A stretch of DNA of 64,000 nt from Nakamurella panacisegetis. GTDB lineage: Bacteria > Actinomycetota > Actinomycetes > Mycobacteriales > Nakamurellaceae. Where the stretch lies: the NCBI RefSeq assembly GCF_900104535.1, contig NZ_LT629710.1, positions 1,054,001 through 1,118,000 of the forward strand, given 5' to 3'. The notes below the pieces were generated by a model. The model was not told where the DNA came from and did no database searches. It worked only from the letters and a program-made list of their open reading frames with translations. Shown here one piece after another: positions 8,663 through 16,600 of this stretch (position 1 is its first letter; each line of letters opens with the position of its first letter). The position numbers and the translations under genes were made by a program.

Positions 8663-10621
8663 TCATCGCACGACCACCCGATGCGCGCCGGACAGGAAGA
8701 GCGAATGGGTGTCGAGCCGGATGACGTCGCGGCCGGCCCCGATCCGCTGCCCGGAACGCAGGTCGAATTCGAACAGCTGCACCTCGTCCACCCGGTCGAC
8801 GCCTTCGACACTTTCGAGCAACTGGGCGATGGCGGCGGCATTGAGATCGGCGTCGAACAGCCAACCGCTGCCATCGGCCCCTCCGGCCAGCGGATGGATG
8901 TAGCGGGTGAGTTCGTTGACCGCCCGCTGGCGGACCAGGGCCAGCGGGCGACCGGCCGGCGCGTGCACCAGAGCGGCTACCGAAACCCCCTGGTAGTAGG
9001 GCGTTCCCACCTCGATGGCGGTCCCGACGATCCGGTGCGCGTCCAGGTGGTCGGTGATCCGTCGCATCAACGGGGCGGTGATCGCGAAGTCGTCGAGCTG
9101 ATGGGTGCGGATATCGGTTCGTACCTGGGGCACGACCAGCATCCGGACCGGGCCGTGACCGTCGCCCGACGGCAGACAGCGCGCCCGCGCCACCTCGATG
9201 GAGGACTCCATCGTGAGCCGCTCGAAATCACCTGCGGTGACGGCCCGCTGACCGGTCCGGAGGGTGAGCGGACCGCGGGTCTTGGCCTCGCCGACCGTCT
9301 CCGCATCGACCCCGCCGACCGCTGGGCGAAGGTTCACCGATCCCGAGATGTAGGGCACCGCGGATCGCAGAACGGTCAACGTGCGGGCGCCGACGTTGCC
9401 CTGGGCGCCGCCACCGTGACGATAGGCGGTGACGGCGATCTCGGCTCCGTCACGGGGGATTCGGCCGTGCTGCCGGACGGAACCGTCGGGATACCGAACG
9501 CGTGGACCGAAGCGGACCACTCCGGAGGCCGAATCCCAGACGAAATGCGGGTCGGTCGACGTCGAACCGGAGAAGTCGTCGACCTCCGTCCATTCCGCGG
9601 TGCCGCCCGCGTCACTGACCCGGACCGTCTCCCCGTCCCGACGCGGAAGCACCGGCGGAAAGCTGACCCGGAATTCCTGGCCCGCGCTGCCGTCGGACCG
9701 TCCCAGGATCTCCAACCCGGCCTTCGATGAATGCTCGGCCTCCACCGTCGCCCCGAGCGCGGCCACCTGCAGCGAGTCCAGCTGCGGGGACGCCTGGTAG
9801 GTCGGCTGACCCGGCACCGGCGTCAACAGACGCACCCGCAGCCAGAAGGCCGGGGTGTCCCCGAGGGTCAGGAATTCGTGCTCCGGCGGGATCATCAACA
9901 CGATCTCGCCGGCCCGGTTCAGTCCGCCCGTGCTGTCGGAGAACACGTCGACCGAGATCCAGGCCTCACCGTTCCAGACCTCCCAGGCCAACGGCGGGTT
10001 CCGCGGGTCGACACCGATGCCCTGCGCGTGGGCCTCGACCGAGAGACGAATCGCCATGCCCGCCAAGGACTCCGCGAATCCCAGCAGCAGGACGTTGCCC
10101 GGAGCGAGATTTCCCGACGCGTCGGTGGTGGTGAAGCAGGTGACCGACGCACCCTCGAACCGCAGGTCGTCGAACGCCGCCGTCATGCGTTCGGCTTTGG
10201 CGTCGGAGGTCAGCGCATTGACCAGCACCGGTGGCCGGATGGTCAATTCCTCGACCGTGGAGAACACGACCGAGTTGTCAGATCGATCGCCCGTGGTGGT
10301 GACCTGCAGACCGGCCGGCACGGTGACCGGGATGTCCTGCACCGCCGAGAGCCAGAATGTCACCTGGGCCTTGGCCACGGACGGCGGAAAGGGCTCGATG
10401 CCGACCAGGTTCAGGAAGTGCACGAAGAGCCGGTCCGGCACCTGGTTGACGCGGTACAGCACCATCTCGCTCATCCAGGCGAACAGTTCGATGAGCGCGA
10501 CCCCCGGGTCGGAGACGTTGTGGTTCGTCCACTCCGGGGTGTAGCGGGGAATGAGCCGTTTGGCCTCGTCGACGATGTCCTGGAACGTGCGGTCGTCCAG
10601 GTTCGGGGCGGGAAGCACCAT
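8663..10621 (-). CDS. Baseplate J-like wedge protein (T4 gp6/Afp11 family)
   Basis: The 652-residue protein begins with a typical J-family N-terminus (DDRTFQDIVDEAKRLIPRY, then SDPGVALIELFAWMSEM and RVNQVPDRLFVHFLNLVGI). It contains the central region with RTGQRAVTAGDFERL and a C-terminal domain matching the putative baseplate assembly family of non-viral contractile systems. It builds the baseplate wedges that trigger sheath contraction. Its ATG overlaps the gp25 stop by one base (TGATG) and a GAGGAG lies just upstream, so translation is coupled. Length and order fit CIS clusters, where gp25, J and I follow the spike. Confidence 0.93.
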   Translation of the reverse strand: MVLPAPNLDDRTFQDIVDEAKRLIPRYTPEWTNHNVSDPGVALIELFAWMSEMVLYRVNQVPDRLFVHFLNLVGIEPFPPSVAKAQVTFWLSAVQDIPVTVPAGLQVTTTGDRSDNSVVFSTVEELTIRPPVLVNALTSDAKAERMTAAFDDLRFEGASVTCFTTTDASGNLAPGNVLLLGFAESLAGMAIRLSVEAHAQGIGVDPRNPPLAWEVWNGEAWISVDVFSDSTGGLNRAGEIVLMIPPEHEFLTLGDTPAFWLRVRLLTPVPGQPTYQASPQLDSLQVAALGATVEAEHSSKAGLEILGRSDGSAGQEFRVSFPPVLPRRDGETVRVSDAGGTAEWTEVDDFSGSTSTDPHFVWDSASGVVRFGPRVRYPDGSVRQHGRIPRDGAEIAVTAYRHGGGAQGNVGARTLTVLRSAVPYISGSVNLRPAVGGVDAETVGEAKTRGPLTLRTGQRAVTAGDFERLTMESSIEVARARCLPSGDGHGPVRMLVVPQVRTDIRTHQLDDFAITAPLMRRITDHLDAHRIVGTAIEVGTPYYQGVSVAALVHAPAGRPLALVRQRAVNELTRYIHPLAGGADGSGWLFDADLNAAAIAQLLESVEGVDRVDEVQLFEFDLRSGQRIGAGRDVIRLDTHSLFLSGAHRVVVR

Positions 10622-11070
10622 CAGCTCTCCTCATGCGGAATGACATAGAACGGATACACCAGGTTGCGGCGATCGTTGGTGGCCTTGACGCGGTAGGTCA
10701 CGTTGATCACGATCAGCGCGTCGTCGTCTCCGTCCGGTCTCGGGTCGACCTGCTCGACGATCACCCGCGGTTCCCATTGGGCGAGCGCGTCCCGCACGGC
10801 CTGGGCCATCAACCCGAGCAGGTTCGGTGTCACCGGCTCGAACAGCAGATCCCAGATGCGGCAACCGAACTGCGGACGCATGAGCCGCTCCCCCGGCGCC
10901 GTCGCCAGCACAACGGCCATCGACCGGTCGAGGTCGGCCGGGCCGTCGGTGAGCCGGATGGAGCCAGTGTGGTCGACCTGCATCGGCCAGTAGAAGCCGC
11001 GACCGATGAACGATGCGTCGTGATGGGCCGGCTCGTGCGAGCCGAACGAAGGAAGCACGATCTCTTCCAT
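10621..11070 (-). CDS. Baseplate gp25/GPW family protein (Afp9-like)
   Basis: The 149-residue protein has the gp25 signature: an N-terminal GFYWPMQVD segment, the [25 protein letters not shown]-type core (here with [14 protein letters not shown]), and a C-terminal VNVTYRV strand. gp25 joins baseplate wedges to the first sheath ring. Its stop overlaps the start of baseplate J. A 117-base gap with tandem repeats separates it from the spike gene upstream. Confidence 0.92.
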   Translation of the reverse strand: [149 protein letters not shown]

Positions 11071-11090
11071 CTCAGTGCACCTGCCTTCGG

Positions 11091-11167
11091 CGAGCGGAAC
11101 GACGGGGAGTGGGACTCGGGCGAGCGGAGCGACGGGGGGTGGGACTCGGGCGAGCGGAGCGACGGGG
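11091..11167. repeat. 30-bp tandem repeat, 2.6 copies, between spike and gp25 genes
   Basis: Two full 30-bp units (11091-11120 and 11121-11150) and a 17-bp partial copy (11151-11167) start with CGAGCGGAACGACGGGG or CGAGCGGAGCGACGGGG. Units 1 and 2 differ at two positions. They fill most of the gap between the spike stop and the gp25 start. They are directly adjacent without spacers, so this is not a CRISPR. The unit length is a multiple of three, leaving frames open through it. Confidence 0.9.
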
Positions 11168-11187
11168 TTTGCCGGGCATTCTCCCCA

Positions 11188-12945
11188 TCAGTTCACCATG
11201 ACCGGGTTGCCCTTGACGGTGGCCGGGCCGGAGGCCGACAGGTCAAGGGTCGCGTTGGCCTTCATCTCGACCATGGTGCCGCTGGTCGAGGCCTTGACCG
11301 AGGCCTTGGTGGTCACGTTCAAGCCGGAGATCTCCACGTCGGTATCGGCTTTGAGGGTGATCTTGCTGCCCTGGATGGTGATCGAACCGTCGTTCCCGAT
11401 CTTGAACGAGGCCGAACCGGCCGTGATGGACAGGGGAATTCCGGCCGGCACGGTCGCGGCGAACTCCTTCTTGGACATCATCACCGAGGTGGCTCCGCCG
11501 GCCAGCGTCAGCGATATGTACTGCTTGTCGGGCGCGGCGCCGTCCCCGAATTCGACGGCGTGGCCGAGACGCGAGGTGATCTGGCGGCTGCCGACCTGAC
11601 TTCCGTCCATGACGAACGCCGGCTGCGCGTCCTTGCCGTTGAACAGGGCGCCGATGATGACCGGCCGGCGCGGGTCGCCGTTCTCGAACCCGACGATCAC
11701 CTCGTCGTTCACCTCCGGCATGAAGGTGACGCCCTTCTTGTTGCCGCCACCCACGCTGACCAGCCGGGCCCAGCCGCTGGAGAGCTGGTCGTCGATGCCG
11801 GGGAACTTGATCTTCACATCACCGGGCGAGCCCTCGGAGTTGCCGACCGCGGTGACCACTCCGACCACCAGACCGTCCCGTCGGAAACTGGATCGCTTGG
11901 GCGCGGTGAGCGTGTCGACCAGACCTGACGGGCGCCGATCGCCGGCCGTGAAACGGGTCTCGAATCCGCGCTCGGAATAGCTGTGCTCGACCTCGGTGAC
12001 GAAGTACTGGCCGTTGGCCGGCCCGGCCCCGGCCACCGTCACGCTGCCGCCGATCTTGATCGCCGCGTTGGCCAGGGTGGTCCCGCGGGCCGTCACGGCC
12101 GATGACGCCCAGGCGGTCACCGACCGCTGGGCCATCGCGTCCGCCTCGGCCTGGTCGAACGGGCTCTGCGCCGACGTGGTGAGTTTCGCGGACGAGGCGA
12201 GTGACCCGACCGACGCGAAACCGGATACCAAGGTCGCCGTCGGCAGCACCGCGCCGTTGGCCGAACTGGCGGTACCGACCACGGGCTGCTTCGTCTTCGG
12301 GGCCCACCCGGTCACGGTGGTCGCCGCCGGGTGCAGGGCGCTCCCGCGGACGGAAAACTGGCGCAGTTGCTCGGCCACGGTCAGGGTCGGGCCGCTGCTG
12401 GCGATCGGTTTCTTGAATTTCAGGGTCTTGCCCTCGACCCACCAGTCGAAGCCGACGCGTTCGGCCAACTCGCTGACGAAGCCGAAGTCCGAATCGGCCT
12501 GCAGGGTGTAGTCGAACTGTCCCGACGTGGAGTCGGCCGAGGCGGACAGACCGTACTCACCGGCGATCTTGCTGATCATGTCCGCGTAGGTCATCTGGGT
12601 GTAGCTGCGGACCTTGTTGCCCAGGGTCATCCGGTACGACAGGTCGTCGGCGATCACGACCAGATCGGGAACTCCCTGGTCGAGTTGCAGATCGATGCCG
12701 GTCACCTCGCCGGTGAACAGGGACGTGCCACCGTCCATCTGGATCTCGACGGCGGTGCCGATCTTGAACGTGGCTCCGGCCGCGATGGCATAGCCGATGT
12801 CGTCGAAACGCAATGTGGCTCGTCCGGTCAGGCCCAGGCTCGTGCGGACCTTCACGCCGGTGAGCTGATCCAGCACCGTTGCCGCCAGGGCGGTCCCGTT
12901 GACCAGGATGTCCGGGGCGATCGCGCCCATCTTGGGGGCGGTCAT
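11188..12945 (-). CDS. CIS spike/hub protein, VgrG-gp5/gp27 family (Afp8-like)
   Basis: The 585-residue protein starts with a gp27/phage late control D-like hub (residues about 10-230, including ADDLSYRMTLGNKVRSYTQMTYADMISKIAGEYGL and a WWVEGKTLKF strand; only key parts named). It continues with a gp5-type OB fold near VVGVVTAVGNSEGSPGDVKIKFPG and ends in a beta-helical needle region with TDVEISGLNV repeats. Three copies would form the hub and central spike capped by the PAAR-like protein. The C-terminus ends shortly after the needle, so there is no obvious toxin domain. Confidence 0.93.
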   Translation of the reverse strand: MTAPKMGAIAPDILVNGTALAATVLDQLTGVKVRTSLGLTGRATLRFDDIGYAIAAGATFKIGTAVEIQMDGGTSLFTGEVTGIDLQLDQGVPDLVVIADDLSYRMTLGNKVRSYTQMTYADMISKIAGEYGLSASADSTSGQFDYTLQADSDFGFVSELAERVGFDWWVEGKTLKFKKPIASSGPTLTVAEQLRQFSVRGSALHPAATTVTGWAPKTKQPVVGTASSANGAVLPTATLVSGFASVGSLASSAKLTTSAQSPFDQAEADAMAQRSVTAWASSAVTARGTTLANAAIKIGGSVTVAGAGPANGQYFVTEVEHSYSERGFETRFTAGDRRPSGLVDTLTAPKRSSFRRDGLVVGVVTAVGNSEGSPGDVKIKFPGIDDQLSSGWARLVSVGGGNKKGVTFMPEVNDEVIVGFENGDPRRPVIIGALFNGKDAQPAFVMDGSQVGSRQITSRLGHAVEFGDGAAPDKQYISLTLAGGATSVMMSKKEFAATVPAGIPLSITAGSASFKIGNDGSITIQGSKITLKADTDVEISGLNVTTKASVKASTSGTMVEMKANATLDLSASGPATVKGNPVMVN

Positions 12946-12991
12946 GCCGACACCGGATCGGGCCGTACGCCGTTCAAGCCGTTGCTCTGCT

Positions 12992-13651
12992 TCACTTCTG
13001 CACCCTCGGAATCGACAACAGCGAGCCGCTGCGCAGCGCCAGCGGGTCGGAAATGCCGTTGGCGCTGGCGATCTGGCGCCAACGGGTCGAGTCGCCGTAG
13101 TACTTGGCCGAGATCCGGTCCAGCGTCTCCCCGGGCTGCACCCGATGCACCCGGTGCGGTTTGGGCGTGCCGGAAGTCGGGTTCTGCGGGCCGAAGGCCG
13201 CCGACTCCTGGTACTGGGTCAGGGTCAGCGAGATCTTGGCCCGCAACGGCACCCCGGTGGAGGAGAAGTACGTGAACTGCAGGTTGACGCTGGACACCAC
13301 TGCCTTGAAGGAATGCAGACTGCCCCAGTGGAAGATCACGTACGGGGGCCGGGCGTTGTTGGACTGCGGGTCGGTCCCGGGCAGGGAGGCGTCCACGTCC
13401 ATCAGCGCCAGCACCTTACCGGTGTAGGTGGTGACGGCCTGGCCGGTGTCGGTGGTGTCGAAGGTGAGCTGCAGCGTCATCGATCCCGAAGACGCGCCCT
13501 GGTAGTGCAACTGCGGAACCCCTTGCCCGGCCAGCGAATTGCCCGACCAGGTGTTGCTCCGCGACACCGAGAACTCGGCCGGATTGAACATGCAGGGAAT
13601 CGTCTCGGCGGTACCCTCGATCTCCAGGAATGCCTTTTCGGTCAGTGCCAT
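12992..13651 (-). CDS. LysM-containing CIS tail/hub connector (Afp7-like)
   Basis: The 219-residue protein has an N-terminal contractile-injection tube-associated domain (MFNPAEFSVSRSNTW is characteristic of this family) and a C-terminal LysM motif (HRVQPGETLDRISAKYYGD near residues 165-183). In Afp and PVC particles the homologous protein sits between the tube and the hub. A frame extension adds 13 residues upstream, but the ATG at 13651 follows GGAGG by about seven bases and gives the usual family start (MALTEKAFLEI). Confidence 0.9.
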   Translation of the reverse strand: MALTEKAFLEIEGTAETIPCMFNPAEFSVSRSNTWSGNSLAGQGVPQLHYQGASSGSMTLQLTFDTTDTGQAVTTYTGKVLALMDVDASLPGTDPQSNNARPPYVIFHWGSLHSFKAVVSSVNLQFTYFSSTGVPLRAKISLTLTQYQESAAFGPQNPTSGTPKPHRVHRVQPGETLDRISAKYYGDSTRWRQIASANGISDPLALRSGSLLSIPRVQK

Positions 13652-13694
13652 GTCAGCCTCCTGCTGCTGTTTGCCGCGCCCGTGGAACACATCG

Positions 13695-16600
13695 CTACAT
13701 CACACCCGGAGTGAATCGGCGCCCGCGTCGGGACAGCTCGTCGGAGACGCGGTCCTCGATCCGCTCGACGATGATGTCCACCAGCTGATCCCATTCGCGC
13801 GGGGTCAGCGAGGCGGCGATCGAACCGGGTTTCTGTTCCGAGGACTCCGACGACTCATTCTCGGCCATGGGCCAATTCCCCTCTGCCACTCGGCGGATCG
13901 GAGCATTCGACGGATTGCTCGCGGCCAGCCCGGAACGCGCCCGCTCGAACAACGACGCCGGAACCTGGTCGACCAGACTGGCCGAGCGGCGGACAACGGC
14001 GCCGTTCGGCGACGGTTCCGGTCCCACACCCTGGGCCACTCCCGGCACCGGCGGCCCGGCCGACGCCGGGTTGAGGGTGAACGGCGGGGCCGGGGTCGCG
14101 CTGCGAGCGTCGACCGGGCTGCCGGTCGTCATCGGGGTCAGCCCGCGTGGTGCGCTGCGCGGCGGAGCGACACTCGGCCGCGACAGCAGGTTCCGGGTCG
14201 ACGGCGTGACGATGCGGTCGGGTCGGGCCGGGAACCGTTTGACGGTCAGAGAACTGTGTGCGCCACCGATCGAATCGGGCCCGACGGCACCGGCCGGACC
14301 GGGCATTCCACCCGGACCACCGGAACGCCCGGAGCCGGACGCGGAGCCCGGGTCAGCGGGACCTCGGGCGCCCGGCCCGGCGAAACCGGTCGTCGCCGAT
14401 CCAGCCGGAGCAGCGGTCGACCGCCGGACGATGGCCGCGGTGGCGGTGGCGGTGGCGGTGGCGGACGACGGTGCGGGGTCGTTGCTGCGCCGGACCGGCA
14501 CGGCCGACGGGGCCACGGCTCCCGTCACCCGGGCCACCTGGATCGGACTGGAGATGCCGCCGGTGAACCACTTCGGCCCGGCCTGGCCGCTGGCGGCCCC
14601 GGGCGTCGGGTCGGTCGTCGGGAAGCGGCCGGTGCCGACCGGCCCGTAGCTGGTGCGCATCGACGTCGGTCCGGACGGCAGGAGCAACTCGGAGCGTCCG
14701 GTGGCGCTGACCCCGGCTCCCACCCGAGCGGCGGTGTGACGCGGTGACGTCATCGCCCCGGCTGCTCGCAGCAAACCGGTCGAGGTTGCCGCCGGTGCAC
14801 CGGGGGCACCCGAGAGGCTCGATCCGACCCCAGCTCCGGCGCTCGATGCCGGTCCGATCCCGGCCCCGGTCGTGAAGGACGACCCAGCACCCGACGACAT
14901 GTCGGCGCCCGCACCCGGCCCCGTCGATCGGCGGAGCCGGCCGCTCGATCGCTGCTCCGAGGCCAGGACCCCGACCTGCGACGGGGCACCGACTACGGCG
15001 AAGGTGTTGCCGCGCACCGGCAGTCCCGGCCGCACGCCGGCGACCTGCGCCGGTTGCGGCGCGGCCACGCTCCGCCGGAGATCTGTGTGACCAACCCGGT
15101 CGGCCGCGCGGGGACGCTCGGTGAATCGTCGAAGTCGCGGTCCGCCCACCAGTTCGCCGAGGGCGCCCGGCCGGGGCAGGCGGTGCCCCGAAGGGTTGAT
15201 GGACCCGACGGTGCTGATCGTGTCACCGGACCAGTTCGAGGCCGCGTCCGAACGGGCCAGCGATCGCGTGGTCGCGAAGCGGCGCACCGGCGCTGCCCCG
15301 AGCGGCCGCGCCCGGCCGCCGGATCGGGCGGCTACATCCCGGTCGCCGGCCGACGACCGGGATCCATCGGGCGCGACCGGTGTTCCCCGATGGTCGATCG
15401 ACGACCCCCCGGCGGGAAGCGTCGAGGCCGATGATGCCGGCCCGTTCGACGTCGCCGCCTGGTTCACGCCAGCGGTCGTGCCCGCGGTCGTCGCGGGCGA
15501 GGCAGCCGAGGTCGAAGCGGCCGAGGTCGAAGCAGTCGAAGTCGAAGCAGTCGAGGTCGAAGCAGTCGAGGTCGAGGCGGCCGCCCGCGACCCGACCGCG
15601 GCCGCGGGTCCGACGGGAGCCGCCGGCTCAGCGGCCGCATGGCGGCCGCCGCCAGCCTGCGAGATCGCCGAACTCCGCGGCGCGGCCGAGGAAGAAACGG
15701 CGGTCGGGAGCACACCGTCCGTCCGTCGCAGAAGCGGCGCGCCGGCCACCCCGGGACGGGTCAATGCCGGAGTGGCCCCGACGCGCACGTCCTGGCCGAC
15801 GGCACCGGCCACGATGCCGCCGACGGGCGCCGCACCGCCCGACCAGGGCGCCGCCGGAGACCGGCGCAGGGTGAACACCTGTGACGCGCCGGGCAGCGTC
15901 GGGACTCGGGCCATCGAGTAGGGGTCGTCCCCGGGCTCGGCCGCCGCTCCCCGAGTCGGTCCGGCCATCGAACGCAGTACGACCGGTCCGCGGGTCATCC
16001 GTCGCACCGGACGGATGACCGGGCCGGCTCCGGTCGACGTCTCGCGCGAGTCGGACCCCAGGCCCGTCGGAGCCGGAGCGTCCGCACCCGGGGGGGCCGC
16101 GTTGGGGGCGCCGGTCCGATCAGCGGCGGCCGGGCCCGAGCCGGTTGCCGCGGAGGACACGCCGGGCGCGGCGGACGCCGCGCCGGGTGCCGTCGGGACG
16201 GAGCCGGGTGTCGTCGACGCCGAACCGGCGGCGTCATGGCCCGAACCCGGTGCCCCGGTAGCGTTCGTTGGGGCACCCGCCACCGGTGCCGGACCGCCGG
16301 ACGGGACCGCGGCCGGCCAGGAACGGTTGGGCTGGGCGGCTGTGGCGGACCCGGTGGCCGCCGAGAAGTCGCCGGTAGCAGGCGGATTCGATCCTGTGCT
16401 CGACGTCGCCCGCCGGCCCGGCACGCTGTCCGCCGGACCCGGCGCCGCGTCGACCGTGCGGCCGGTCAGCATGGCCGGCGGACGCGCCGCGCCCGCCGCC
16501 GCTCCGGCCGTCCGGATGTCGACCGGGGCGCCGGCCGAGCGGCGCAGCTCCGGTGTCGCCTCGGGGCCCGGCAGCAGGTTGAGCGCTCGGGGGAGGTGAC

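Noticed and set aside
11091-11167. CRISPR-like array
   Set aside because: Units are directly adjacent without spacers and there are no cas genes.
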